Assembly: GCF_006716445.1 (NCBI RefSeq)
Contig: NZ_VFPA01000001.1
Coordinates: 1,240,001 to 1,304,000 of the forward strand
Direction: 5' to 3'
DNA: 64,000 bases
DNA from: Pseudonocardia kunmingensis
GTDB lineage: Bacteria > Actinomycetota > Actinomycetes > Mycobacteriales > Pseudonocardiaceae
The first letter of the stretch is position 1; each line of letters starts with the position of its first letter. A program made the translations under genes and the position numbers. A model generated the notes under the pieces. The model searched no databases. It worked only from the letters and a program-made list of their open reading frames with translations, and had not been told where the DNA came from. This document shows, piece after piece, positions 8,267 through 16,983 of this stretch.

Positions 8267-9525
8267 CCACGTCGATGAGCAGCCCCGTCGCGCCCGTGCC
8301 CCCGGTCCCCCGGCCCGCCGAGGGCGTCTGGCCCGGCCTCGCCACGCCGCCGCACGCGCCGCTGAAGGCCCGGATCGCCGAGGCGCTGTTCCGGCGCGCG
8401 GTGCGCGCGCTGCCGGTGCGCGTGGTGTTCCCCGGCGGGGAGCGGATCGGGGCAGGCGGCCCGGACTCACCGGTGATGCGCATCGTGGCGCCCGAGGCGT
8501 TCTTCCACCGCCTCGGCGCCGGTTCGAAGATCGGGTTCGGCGAGGCCTACATGGTCGGCGACTGGACGTCCCACCGCCCGGCGGACCTGCTCACGCCGTT
8601 CGCGGCCCAGCTGTCGACGCTGATCCCGCCCGCCCTGCAACGGGCGTTCCGCCGGGTCGCGGAGGCCCGCAAGCCGGCCGTCGAGGCGAACACGCTCGAC
8701 GGGTCGCGGGAGAACATCCACCGCCACTACGACCTGTCCAACGCGCTGTTCGCCACGTTCCTCGACGAGACCATGTCCTACTCCTCGGCCTGGTTCGCCG
8801 ACGGCGGCGACGACCTCGCCGCGGCGCAGCTGCGCAAGATCGACGGCGTGCTCGACATGGCGGGCGTCCGCGCGGGGCAGCACGTGCTGGAGATCGGCAC
8901 CGGCTGGGGCGCACTCGCGATCCGGGCCGCGCAGCGCGGTGCGCGCGTCACCACCCTCACGATCTCCGCGGAACAGGCGCGGCTGGCCGAGGAGAGGATC
9001 GCCGCGGCGGGTGTGTCCGACCGGGTGCAGGTGCTGCTGCGCGACTACCGCGAGGCGCAGGGCGGCTACGACGCCGTGGTCAGCGTCGAGATGGTCGAGG
9101 CCGTCGGGGTCCGCTACTGGCCCACCTACTTCGCCGCGCTGGACCGGCTGCTGCGCCCGGGCGGGCGCGTCGGTCTGCAGGCGATCACGATGCCGCACGA
9201 CCGGATGCTCGTCTCGGCCGACGACTACACCTGGATCTCCAAGTACGTCTTCCCCGGCGGCGTGATCCCGTCGGTCGAGGCGATCGAGCAGAACCTGCGC
9301 GACCACACCGGGCTGCGGATCGTCGAGCGCCGCAGCCTCGGCCCGGACTACGCCCGCACCCTCGCGCACTGGCGCCACACCTTCCTCGACCGCTGGGACG
9401 AGGTCGCCGCGCTCGGGTTCGACGAGACCTTCCGCCGGATGTGGGAGTTCTACCTCGCCTACTGCGAGGCCGGGTTCCGCGTCGGCTACCTCGACGTCTT
9501 CCAGTTCTCGTTCCAGCGCCGCTAG
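8263..9525 (+). CDS. CFA-synthase-type SAM methyltransferase, copy 1
   Basis: 420 aa, GTG 8263 behind GGAGGG. N-terminal lipid-binding part, then the methyltransferase domain from about residue 150: HYDLSNALFATFLDETMSYS, the SAM loop EIGTGWGALAIRAA, LRDYREAQGGYDAVVSVEM, VEAVGVRYWPTYF and QAITMPHDRM. The EAVG/QAITMPH variant marks the BfaB/plant-like class rather than the classical EHVG class of E. coli Cfa. It should methylate unsaturated acyl chains of phospholipids from S-adenosylmethionine, giving a methylene, methyl or cyclopropane branch; which one is not predictable. The extra copy is not in the M. tuberculosis Rv0449c-Rv0446c arrangement. Confidence 0.88.
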   Translation: MTTSMSSPVAPVPPVPRPAEGVWPGLATPPHAPLKARIAEALFRRAVRALPVRVVFPGGERIGAGGPDSPVMRIVAPEAFFHRLGAGSKIGFGEAYMVGDWTSHRPADLLTPFAAQLSTLIPPALQRAFRRVAEARKPAVEANTLDGSRENIHRHYDLSNALFATFLDETMSYSSAWFADGGDDLAAAQLRKIDGVLDMAGVRAGQHVLEIGTGWGALAIRAAQRGARVTTLTISAEQARLAEERIAAAGVSDRVQVLLRDYREAQGGYDAVVSVEMVEAVGVRYWPTYFAALDRLLRPGGRVGLQAITMPHDRMLVSADDYTWISKYVFPGGVIPSVEAIEQNLRDHTGLRIVERRSLGPDYARTLAHWRHTFLDRWDEVAALGFDETFRRMWEFYLAYCEAGFRVGYLDVFQFSFQRR

Positions 9526-9533
9526 GAGTGCCC

Positions 9534-10892
9534 GTGCCCGTCGCCCCGCAGCTCGCCGCCCTTGTCGAGGGCGTCCTCGGCGCCCCGTTGCCCGTCCGGA
9601 TCCGCGCGTGGGACGGCTCGGAGGCCGGCGCCGCCGACGGCCCGGTCGCCGTGCTGCGCCACCGCCGCGCGCTGCGCCGCCTGCTGTGGAACCCCGGTGA
9701 GCTGGGCCTGGCCCGCGCGTTCGTCGCCGGCGAGCTGGACGTGGAGGGCGACCTCGCCGAGGGCCTGTCCCGGTTCTGGCGGCTCGCCCGCGAGCACGGC
9801 CCGTCCGGCGTGCGACCGACCCGGTCGGACGCGCTCGCCGCGGCCCGGCTCGCGGCGCGCTTCGGGGTGCTCGGCCCGCGTCCGCACCCGCCCGCGTCCG
9901 AGGCCCGGCTGGGCGGCGGCCTGCACACCCGCCGCCGCGACCGCGCCGCGATCGCGCACCACTACGACCTGTCCAACGAGTTCTACGCGTTCCTGCTGGA
10001 CCCGCGGATGGCGTACTCGTGCGGCTACTGGACGCGGCCCGCGTCGCCGTCCTACGGGCTGGCCGACGCCCAGCGCGACAAGTTGGACCTGATCTGCCGC
10101 AAGCTCGGGCTGCGGCCCGGGATGCGGCTGCTCGACGTCGGGTGCGGGTGGGCGTCGCTGCTGGTGCACGCCGCGCAGCACCACGGCGTGACGGCCGTCG
10201 GCGTCACGCTCTCGGCGCAGCAGCGCGCGTTCGGACTGGCCAGGGTGCGGGAGCTCGGGCTCGACGACCGCGTCGAGATCCGGCTGCAGGACTACCGGGA
10301 GATCGACGACCCGCCGTTCGACGCCGTCGCGTCGATCGAGATGGGCGAGCACGTCGGCGAGGACAACTACCCGGTCTACGCCCGGCAGCTGCACCGGCTG
10401 CTCGTGCCGCGGGGCCGGCTGCTGCTGCAGCAGATGTCGCGCGGCGCGGCGGGCACCAACTCCGCGCCCGGCGGGGGCGCGTTCATGGAGCGCTACGTCG
10501 CCCCGGACATGTTCATGCGTCCGCTGGGATCCACGCTCGACCTGCTGGAGGCGGCCGGTCTGGAGGTCGTCGACGTGCACGCGCTGCGCGAGCACTACGT
10601 CCACACCGTCCGCCCGTGGCTCGACACGCTGCAGGACCGCCGGGACGAGGCCGTGGCGCTGGTCGGCGAGGAGCAGTACCGCATCTGGCGGCTCTACCTC
10701 GCCGGCGCCGCGCTCGCGTTCGAGGAGAACCGGATGGGCGTGCACCAGGTCCTGATGGTCCGTCCCGACGCCGAGGGCCGCTCCGGCCTGCCCCGCGCGC
10801 GACGCGACGTGGTGGGCGTCGACCCGGCGGCCGACCACGCCGCCGCCGGCAACGGCTCGGTGCGCGACGTGCTCACGGCTGCGCCACGATGA
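9534..10892 (+). CDS. ufaA1: CFA-synthase-type SAM methyltransferase, copy 2 (UfaA1-like)
   Basis: 452 aa, GTG 9534 behind TAGGAG. Contains HHYDLSNEFYAFLLDPRMAYS, SAM loop DVGCGWASLLVHAA, QDYREIDDPPFDAVASIEMGEHVGEDNY and a C-terminal YRIWRLYLAGAALAFEENRMGVHQVL. EHVG and position just before a DUF1295 gene match UfaA1 (Rv0447c), reported to methylate oleate-derived chains. Copy 1 differs in the catalytic loop (EAVG), so the two are not simple recent duplicates and may act on different substrates or steps. Ends with a stop overlapping the DUF1295 ATG. Confidence 0.85.
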   Translation: MPVAPQLAALVEGVLGAPLPVRIRAWDGSEAGAADGPVAVLRHRRALRRLLWNPGELGLARAFVAGELDVEGDLAEGLSRFWRLAREHGPSGVRPTRSDALAAARLAARFGVLGPRPHPPASEARLGGGLHTRRRDRAAIAHHYDLSNEFYAFLLDPRMAYSCGYWTRPASPSYGLADAQRDKLDLICRKLGLRPGMRLLDVGCGWASLLVHAAQHHGVTAVGVTLSAQQRAFGLARVRELGLDDRVEIRLQDYREIDDPPFDAVASIEMGEHVGEDNYPVYARQLHRLLVPRGRLLLQQMSRGAAGTNSAPGGGAFMERYVAPDMFMRPLGSTLDLLEAAGLEVVDVHALREHYVHTVRPWLDTLQDRRDEAVALVGEEQYRIWRLYLAGAALAFEENRMGVHQVLMVRPDAEGRSGLPRARRDVVGVDPAADHAAAGNGSVRDVLTAAPR

Positions 10893-11710
10893 TCGCCGTG
10901 CTGACGAACCTCGCCGTGACGGCCGTCGTCGTCGTGGTGCTGTTCACGGGCGCGCTGCTGCTGGCCCTGCGCCGCGACGGGGGACGGGGCCGCCACGACG
11001 GCGTCGACGTCCTGTGGGGCGCCGGGTTCGCGGTGATCGCGGTCGTCACGCTGCTGCTGTCCGACGGCGACGCCTGGCGGCGCTGGCTCATCACCGTGCT
11101 CACCTGCGTGTGGGGCCTGCGCCTCGCCTGGCACATCGGGCGCCGCAACCGCGGCCGCGACGAGGACCCGCGCTACCGCGACATCCTCGCCCGCGCGCCC
11201 GGCCACCCCGTCGCGCACCTGGTCCGGAAGGTCTACCTCCCGCAGGCCGTGGTCATGTGGGTCGTCTCGCTGCCGGTGCAGCTGGGCCAGTACGGCACGG
11301 CGGGCGGCGCCCCCGCGATCGTCCTGGCGGTGCTCGGCGTGGCGCTGTGGCTGCTCGGGTTCGCCTTCGAGACCGTCGGCGACGCGCAGCTCGCCGCGTT
11401 CACCGCCGACCCGGCCAACCGCCGGCGCGTGATGGACCGCGGCCTGTGGCGCTACACCCGCCACCCGAACTACTTCGGCGACGCCGCCGTCTGGTGGGGC
11501 CTCACCGCCCTCGCCCTGCACCACCCCGCGGGCCTGGCCGGGCTGGTGAGCGCCGCGCTGATGACGTGGCTGCTCACCCGCGGCACCGGCGCGACGCTGC
11601 TGGAGTCCACGATCGGCGAGCGCAGGCCCGGCTACGCCGAGTACGTCCGGCGCACGAGCGGCTTCCTGCCGCTCCCCCCTTCCCGAAAGGTTTCCCATGA
11701 AGACCGGTGA
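10889..11710 (+). CDS. DUF1295 membrane protein, steroid-reductase-like (Rv0446c-like)
   Basis: 273 aa with about seven hydrophobic segments. The C-terminal RYTRHPNYFGDAAVWWG followed by RPGYAEYVRRTSGFLPL is the DUF1295/isoprenylcysteine methyltransferase-like signature, related to 3-oxo-5-alpha-steroid 4-dehydrogenases. It may use NADPH to reduce a double bond of the modified acyl chain in the membrane (inferred). Coupled upstream (ATGA overlap) and downstream (14 bp overlap with the peroxiredoxin gene). Confidence 0.87.
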   Translation: MIAVLTNLAVTAVVVVVLFTGALLLALRRDGGRGRHDGVDVLWGAGFAVIAVVTLLLSDGDAWRRWLITVLTCVWGLRLAWHIGRRNRGRDEDPRYRDILARAPGHPVAHLVRKVYLPQAVVMWVVSLPVQLGQYGTAGGAPAIVLAVLGVALWLLGFAFETVGDAQLAAFTADPANRRRVMDRGLWRYTRHPNYFGDAAVWWGLTALALHHPAGLAGLVSAALMTWLLTRGTGATLLESTIGERRPGYAEYVRRTSGFLPLPPSRKVSHEDR

Positions 11711-12161
11711 CCACGTCGAGGACTTCGAGCTGCCGGACGAGACGGGCACGCCACGCCGGCTGAGCAGCCTGCTCGCGGACGGCCCGGTCGTGCTCTTCTT
11801 CTACCCGATCGCCTCCAGCGGTGGCTGCACGCAGGAGGCCTGCCACTTCCGCGACCTGGCCGCCGAGTTCGCCGCCGTCGGCGCCCGGCCGGTGGGGATC
11901 AGCAGCGACGCGGTCGCGGAGCAGCACGCGTTCGCCACGGCCCACATCCTCGGCTACCCGCTGCTGTCCGACGACGGCAACCGCGTGGCGAGGCACCTCG
12001 GGGCCTACCGCTGGTTCCTGCCCGGCGGCCTGCACACTCGGCGCATGACATTCGTGATCGACACGGACCGCCGGATCCGCCACGTGGTGGCGAACGAGCG
12101 GTCGATGACGGCGCACGCCGACGCGGCGCTCGAGGCGCTGCGGACGGGGCAGGCGGCGTGA
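11697..12161 (+). CDS. Peroxiredoxin of the Bcp/AhpC-TSA family
   Basis: 154 aa, ATG behind GAAAGG. Thioredoxin fold with FFYPIASSGGCTQEACHFRD: peroxidatic Cys in the GGCT context with a second Cys five residues on, as in 1-Cys/atypical 2-Cys Bcp proteins. It reduces lipid and hydrogen peroxides. Its place at the end of a lipid-modification operon fits protection of unsaturated or oxidised acyl chains, an inference. Overlaps both neighbours. Confidence 0.88.
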   Translation: MKTGDHVEDFELPDETGTPRRLSSLLADGPVVLFFYPIASSGGCTQEACHFRDLAAEFAAVGARPVGISSDAVAEQHAFATAHILGYPLLSDDGNRVARHLGAYRWFLPGGLHTRRMTFVIDTDRRIRHVVANERSMTAHADAALEALRTGQAA

Positions 12162-12616
12162 CCGGCGACGAGCAGGCGACCATCAGCGGACGCACGGTCT
12201 CGGCCGCCACGGTCGTCGCCGCGCCGCCGGAGGAGGTGTTCGCGCTGCTCGCGAACCCGCACCGGCACCACGAGTTCGACGGCTCCGGCACGGTCCGCGG
12301 CGCCGTCTCCGGGCCGGAGCGGCTCGCGCTCGGCGACCGCTTCGGCATGAGCATGAAGATCAAGCTGCCGTACCGGATCACGAACCGGGTGGTGGAGCTC
12401 GAGCCGGACCGCCGCATCGGGTGGTGCCACGCCGCCAAGGCGGTCTGGCGCTACGAGCTCGAGCCGGTGCCCGGCGGCACCCGGGTCACCGAGACGTTCG
12501 ACTACACCGCCTCCCCGGTGGCGAAGGGCATGGAGCTGCTCGGCTTCCCGAAGGGCAACGCGAAGTCGATCAGGGACACGCTGCGCAGGCTCCGCGAGAT
12601 CTTCGGAACCCCTTGA
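12158..12616 (+). CDS. SRPBCC family lipid-binding-fold protein
   Basis: 152 aa, GTG overlapping the upstream stop. The pattern VAAPPEEVFALLANPHRHHEFDGSG, WRYELEPVPGGTRVTETFDY and a C-terminal helix is the START/Bet v1-like (SRPBCC, polyketide cyclase) fold with a hydrophobic cavity. Ligand unknown; a fatty-acyl or polyketide-type molecule is likely from context. It is the last gene of the lipid operon and ends 4 bp from the convergent ABC permease gene. Confidence 0.8.
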   Translation: MTGDEQATISGRTVSAATVVAAPPEEVFALLANPHRHHEFDGSGTVRGAVSGPERLALGDRFGMSMKIKLPYRITNRVVELEPDRRIGWCHAAKAVWRYELEPVPGGTRVTETFDYTASPVAKGMELLGFPKGNAKSIRDTLRRLREIFGTP

Positions 12617-12620
12617 CCCC

Positions 12621-13439
12621 TCACTTGTTCGATCCCACCAGCAACCCGGACACGAACTGCTTCTGGAACACGAAGAACACGATCGCCGTCGGCACCGCCG
12701 CCACCAGCGACCCGGCGGCGATCACGTTCCAGGAGTTGGAGTAGCCGCCCTGCAGGTTGAGCAGGGCCGCGGTGATCGGGAACTTGGTGTCGGTCTGCAG
12801 CACGGTCATCGCCCAGATCAGGTCGTTGTAGATCCAGGTGGTGGCCAGCGCGGCCAGTGCGGCGAGCGCGGGCCTGCACAGCGGCAGCACGATGCTCCAG
12901 AACGTGCGTCCTGCGGCGGACCCGTCGAGCAGGGCGGCCTCGAACACCTCGGTCGGCAGCCCGCGCATGAACCCGTGCAGGACGAACGTGTAGAAGCCCA
13001 GCCCGAACCCGACCTGCACGACGACCAGCGCGAACAACGTGTCGTAGATCCCCAGGCTCTGCGCGATCCGCGACACCGGGATCAGCAGGATCTGCGGCGG
13101 CAGCAGGTTGCCGGCCAGCATCACGAGCAGGATCGTGCGCCGCCCCGGGATGCGGAACCGGGAGAGCGCGTACGCCGCGACCGCGGCCAGCGCGAGCGAC
13201 AGCAGCACCGTCGCGACCGTGACGACGGCGCTGTTGAGCAGCGCGGTGGCCACGGCGCCCCCGGCGAGTGCGGTGGCGAAGCCCTCGAAGGAGAGTCCGG
13301 TCGGCAACGCCCCGAGGCCGCGGGCGGCGATGTCGTCGAAGTCGCGCAGGGACACGAGCACGACGAAGACGATCGGCGCCAGCCACAGCAGCGTGAACGG
13401 GACCATCACGACGTGGAACCAGGGCGATCGGGACCTCAT
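12621..13439 (-). CDS. Carbohydrate ABC transporter permease, MalG type
   Basis: 272 aa with six hydrophobic helices (first at about residues 12-30). The EAA loop for contact with the ATPase reads EVFEAALLDGSAAGRTFWSIVLPL. The C-terminal VSGLLVGSNK is typical of MalG-like sugar permeases. It is the last gene of a minus-strand operon of DUF5107-TPR, hydrolase, binding protein, permease and permease; the gap to the preceding permease gene is 1 bp. No ATPase gene lies here, so a shared MsiK-type ATPase encoded elsewhere is expected. Confidence 0.9.
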   Translation of the reverse strand: MRSRSPWFHVVMVPFTLLWLAPIVFVVLVSLRDFDDIAARGLGALPTGLSFEGFATALAGGAVATALLNSAVVTVATVLLSLALAAVAAYALSRFRIPGRRTILLVMLAGNLLPPQILLIPVSRIAQSLGIYDTLFALVVVQVGFGLGFYTFVLHGFMRGLPTEVFEAALLDGSAAGRTFWSIVLPLCRPALAALAALATTWIYNDLIWAMTVLQTDTKFPITAALLNLQGGYSNSWNVIAAGSLVAAVPTAIVFFVFQKQFVSGLLVGSNK

Positions 13440-13440
13440 C

Positions 13441-14385
13441 TCAGACCTCCTCCGCCCGGGCCTGGCGCACCAGGTAGGTGATGATGAACGCGATCGCCAG
13501 CAGGAAGATCACCACGGCGATGGCCGAGCCGTAGCCCAGGTTCACCAGCGTGAACCCCTGCTGGAACATGTAGGTCGAGAGCAGCTGGGTGGTGTTGTAG
13601 GGCCCGCCGCGGGTCATCGCCCACACGATGTCGAACGTGCGCAGCGAGTCGATCACCGTGACGGCGAAGACCACCGTGTTGACGCCCCGCAGCTGCGGCA
13701 TGACCACGCGCCAGAAGCGCTGCCACGCGTTGGCGCCGTCGACGGCGGCGGCCTCCTCCAGCGTCGGGTCGCAGCCCTTCAGCCCCGCGAGGTAGAGCAC
13801 CATGATGTAGCCCACCTGCCGCCACACCGCGGCGATCAGCACGGCGTAGAGCGCGGTGTCGGGGTTGGCGAGCCACTGCTGCTGCAGCCCCTCGAGCCCG
13901 ATCACGCCCAGCCCGGCGTCGATCGGACCGCCCGGCTGGTACATCACCCGCCAGAACAGGCCGGTGACCGCGAGCGAGATGACCATCGGCAGGTAGATGG
14001 CGCTGCGGTAGATCCCGACGCCGCGGCCGGGCCGGTTGAGCGCCACCGCGAGCGCGAGCCCGCCCGCCACCGACAGCCCGCCGAACCCGATCGCCCAGAT
14101 GACGTTGTTGCGCAGGGCCGTGGCGAAGATCGGGTCGGCGAGCAGGCGCTCGTAGTTCTCGAAGCCGACGGGCTCGGCCGCCCCGACCCCGCTCCACGAG
14201 GTGAAAGACAGCGAGAAGCTGTTCATCGCAGGCCAGAACACCCAGAACAGCTCGACGGCCAGCGGCAGCGCCAGGAACAGCCACACCAGCGGCGGCACCC
14301 GGCGCGTGACCCCGCCCCGCCGCCCCCGCCGTCCGGCCGCGCCACCGGGCGGGGCACCCGCCGGGGCCTGTTGGAGGGCGGTCAC
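13441..14385 (-). CDS. Carbohydrate ABC transporter permease, MalF type
   Basis: 314 aa from GTG 14385, whose GTGA overlaps the stop of the binding-protein gene. Six helices, a periplasmic loop near SFTSWSGVGAAEPVGFENY typical of CUT1 permeases, and the EAA loop EEAAAVDGANAWQRFWRVVMPQL. Forms the heterodimeric channel with the MalG-type partner. The long upstream extension of the frame is not coding because it overlaps the binding protein. Confidence 0.9.
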   Translation of the reverse strand: MTALQQAPAGAPPGGAAGRRGRRGGVTRRVPPLVWLFLALPLAVELFWVFWPAMNSFSLSFTSWSGVGAAEPVGFENYERLLADPIFATALRNNVIWAIGFGGLSVAGGLALAVALNRPGRGVGIYRSAIYLPMVISLAVTGLFWRVMYQPGGPIDAGLGVIGLEGLQQQWLANPDTALYAVLIAAVWRQVGYIMVLYLAGLKGCDPTLEEAAAVDGANAWQRFWRVVMPQLRGVNTVVFAVTVIDSLRTFDIVWAMTRGGPYNTTQLLSTYMFQQGFTLVNLGYGSAIAVVIFLLAIAFIITYLVRQARAEEV

Positions 14386-15683
14386 GAGGAGAAGACCTGC
14401 TGCGCGGCCGTCTGCCAGGCCTGCAGCTGGCCGGGGACGTCGGTGGGGTCGGCGAGGAAGCGGGTGAGCGCCGCGTCCGCGGTCGTCTGCAGCGCGTCGC
14501 TGGAGTCGCGGTTGAAGAACTGGGTGAGCTCCTGGGTGGAGTTGAGCAGCTCGATGCCCTTCTGCACGACCGGCGCGAACCCCGACGTGTCGACGTCGGG
14601 CGAGGTCGGCAGGCTCCCCGACCCGGCCTCGGCGAGCTTGGCGATGTACTGCGCCTGGACCTCCGGCGAGGCCAGGTAGCTCATCAACGCCTTCGCGCCG
14701 TCCGGGTTGTCGCTGGCCGCCGCGGCGAAGTAGCCGTCGGTGGGCGCCTCCTCGGCGCTCGGCACGCTCGGGTCGATCGTCGGGACGGAGAAGAAGTCGA
14801 GGTCGTCGCGCTGGTCGGCCGGGAAGTACTGCATGGCGAACGCGCCGACCAGATACATCGCCGCCTCGTCGTTGACCATCGGCGTGACGGCTTGCTGCGA
14901 GTCCCACGACGTCTGGTTCGGGTGGAAGTAGGGGATCAGCCGCGCGTACTGCTCCATCACCGCCGCCACCTCGGGGTCGGTGAACGAGCGTTCCCCGGCC
15001 AGCAGCGCGCGGTGGTACTGCGCGCCGTTGATCCGCAGGTTCAGGTAGTCGAACCAGCCCGACGCCATCCACGGGGTGGTGCCGATGCCGTTGGTGAGCG
15101 GGTGGACCCCCCGCCCCTTCAGCTCGTCGCAGAGCGCGATGAAGCCGTCCCACGTCGTCGGCGGCTCGATCCCCCACTTCTCGAACGCCGAGCGCTTGTA
15201 GAAGATCGACCACCAGTAGTAGCTGGTCGGCACGAAGATCGCCTGGCCGTCGGCCGACGTCGACAGCGACCGCAGCGCGTCGGAGAACCCGGCGCACGCA
15301 CCGTCGCCCGTCCACAGGTCCGAGACGTCGAGCAGCAGGCCCTCGGCGGCGTAGGAGTTGGCGACCGACCCGGCGTACCAGGTGAGGACGTCCGGCGGCG
15401 TCGCCGAGGACAGGTAGGTCGACAGCTGGGCCCGGAACTGCTCGGTGGCCACCGAGTTCATGGTCACCGGAGCACCCACCCCTGCGTAGGCGGCCACGAG
15501 CTGCTCGAGGGCGGCCTTCGGGCCGGCGTCCTGCACCGAGGACTGCAGCGTGATGGTCGACGACACCTCGCCCCCGCCACCTCCCCCGCTGCCCGAGCCG
15601 ACGCAGGACGTCAGCAACGGCACGCTGGTGAGGCTCGCAGCTCCGAGCAGGAACCGGCGGCGGGACAGCGGTGACGGGTTCAT
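14382..15683 (-). CDS. Sugar ABC transporter substrate-binding lipoprotein
   Basis: 433 aa. The N-terminus carries an RRRF twin-arginine-like stretch and a lipobox LLTSC, so it is an anchored extracellular lipoprotein; a Gly/Ser linker follows. The body has the family 1 solute-binding pattern (LTWYAGS, FVPTSYYWWSIFYKRSAFEKWGI, SPEVQAQYIAKLAEAGSGSLP). CUT1-type ligands are oligosaccharides. The neighbouring cellulase-like hydrolase and DUF5107 protein suggest a plant-derived glycan breakdown product, an inference. Confidence 0.9.
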   Translation of the reverse strand: MNPSPLSRRRFLLGAASLTSVPLLTSCVGSGSGGGGGGEVSSTITLQSSVQDAGPKAALEQLVAAYAGVGAPVTMNSVATEQFRAQLSTYLSSATPPDVLTWYAGSVANSYAAEGLLLDVSDLWTGDGACAGFSDALRSLSTSADGQAIFVPTSYYWWSIFYKRSAFEKWGIEPPTTWDGFIALCDELKGRGVHPLTNGIGTTPWMASGWFDYLNLRINGAQYHRALLAGERSFTDPEVAAVMEQYARLIPYFHPNQTSWDSQQAVTPMVNDEAAMYLVGAFAMQYFPADQRDDLDFFSVPTIDPSVPSAEEAPTDGYFAAAASDNPDGAKALMSYLASPEVQAQYIAKLAEAGSGSLPTSPDVDTSGFAPVVQKGIELLNSTQELTQFFNRDSSDALQTTADAALTRFLADPTDVPGQLQAWQTAAQQVFSS

Positions 15684-15723
15684 GACAACCTCCAGCGCGC
15701 CCTCGTTGGCGCGGTCGGACCGG

Positions 15724-16983
15724 TTACTGGGTGAAGCGCGTGTTGCATTCCTGCTGGAGGGCGACGTCGGCCCACATCGGGTGCTGCGGGGCGGCGTTGG
15801 AGCACACGACCGTGCCCCACGCGCCGACCTGGCGGGCGTAGCGCACGGCGTCGCGGCAGATCTGCGCGCCGACCGGGCCCTCCTCGAAGTCGCCGCGCAG
15901 CGGGGTGTATCCCACCCAGCCCTCGCCGAGGACCAGCGGGACGCCGTGCGCCGCGGCCCAGTCGGCGGCGACGTCGAGCCACAGCCGCAGCTTCTCGTCC
16001 ATCGCCACGCGGTGCTCGCCGTAGTGGTCGTAGAGCCAGCGGTCGAACGCGTCCGGGTCGCACCAGTCGTGCACGTAGACCTCGGAATGCTGGATGATCA
16101 TGGCATCGAGCCGCCAGCGGTGCTCGTCCGGGACGCTCCACTCGGCGGCGGGCGGCGCGCCGGCGCGCAGCAGCTGCGCGTTCGCGGCCTCCTGACCGAA
16201 CTCCTCGACCGGGCGGCGCAGCCCGAACTCCTCGATCAGCGCGCCCAGCACCCCGTAGACGTAGGGGTGCACGACCAGGACGTCGATGTTCTCCGGGATC
16301 CCCCGCATGCTCGCGTGCGGCACCCCGCCGTAGTTGACGGTGCAGGGACGGTCCGGGTGGCGCGCCTTGAACGCGTCGACCGCCTTCTCCAGCGACGGAC
16401 GCAGCTCGACCACGGCGTTCGCGCGCTCCATCCCCTCCGTCAGGTGGCCGATCTGCACCTCGTTGTGGATCTCGGTGAACGCGACGCGGTCGTCGAGGCC
16501 CTCGGCGACCAGCAGGTCCACCAGGTCGGCGTGGGCGGCGGCGAGGCGCTCGGGCCGCTCGGCGGGCGGCACCGCGCGCAGGGCGTCCCACCAGGCCGGT
16601 TCCGCCGCGAACGCCGAGCTCTGCTGGTACTCCCACGACGAGACGATCACGTAGCAGTCGTGGCGGCGCGCGGCGCGGAACAGCTCCAGCAGGTGCTGAC
16701 GGGCGTCGATCGTGGTCGGGGCGCCGACGTCGTACCAGCGCAGGCCCTGCCCGTACTCCCCGCCCAGCGGGCCGAGCCGCAGCGCCGACGTGTCGAGCCC
16801 GGAACCGAACAGCAGGAACGGCATCGCGCAGATCCGCACCGTGTTGTAGCCGCGCTCGACGGCCTGGGCGAACGCCGCGTCGAGGTCCTCGAAGGGCTCC
16901 CCCGGCCCGGTGCGCACGTACCAGGAGAAGTCCCACAGCGAGATCGTCAGGCGGTCGGGCAGGTGGGCGGGCAGGGACGTCAT
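15724..16983 (-). CDS. Cellulase-like glycoside hydrolase (TIM barrel)
   Basis: 419 aa from ATG 16983 behind GGAGGAAG, overlapping the upstream stop by ATGA. The barrel has FTEIHNEVQIG (acid/base Glu after Asn-like position, as NE in clan A) and a second candidate Glu in LVLGEGWVGY (nucleophile strand). No signal peptide, so the enzyme acts in the cytoplasm on imported oligosaccharide. Linkage specificity cannot be read. Encoded between the DUF5107 protein and the sugar-binding lipoprotein, as in other actinobacterial sugar islands. Confidence 0.8.
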   Translation of the reverse strand: MTSLPAHLPDRLTISLWDFSWYVRTGPGEPFEDLDAAFAQAVERGYNTVRICAMPFLLFGSGLDTSALRLGPLGGEYGQGLRWYDVGAPTTIDARQHLLELFRAARRHDCYVIVSSWEYQQSSAFAAEPAWWDALRAVPPAERPERLAAAHADLVDLLVAEGLDDRVAFTEIHNEVQIGHLTEGMERANAVVELRPSLEKAVDAFKARHPDRPCTVNYGGVPHASMRGIPENIDVLVVHPYVYGVLGALIEEFGLRRPVEEFGQEAANAQLLRAGAPPAAEWSVPDEHRWRLDAMIIQHSEVYVHDWCDPDAFDRWLYDHYGEHRVAMDEKLRLWLDVAADWAAAHGVPLVLGEGWVGYTPLRGDFEEGPVGAQICRDAVRYARQVGAWGTVVCSNAAPQHPMWADVALQQECNTRFTQ

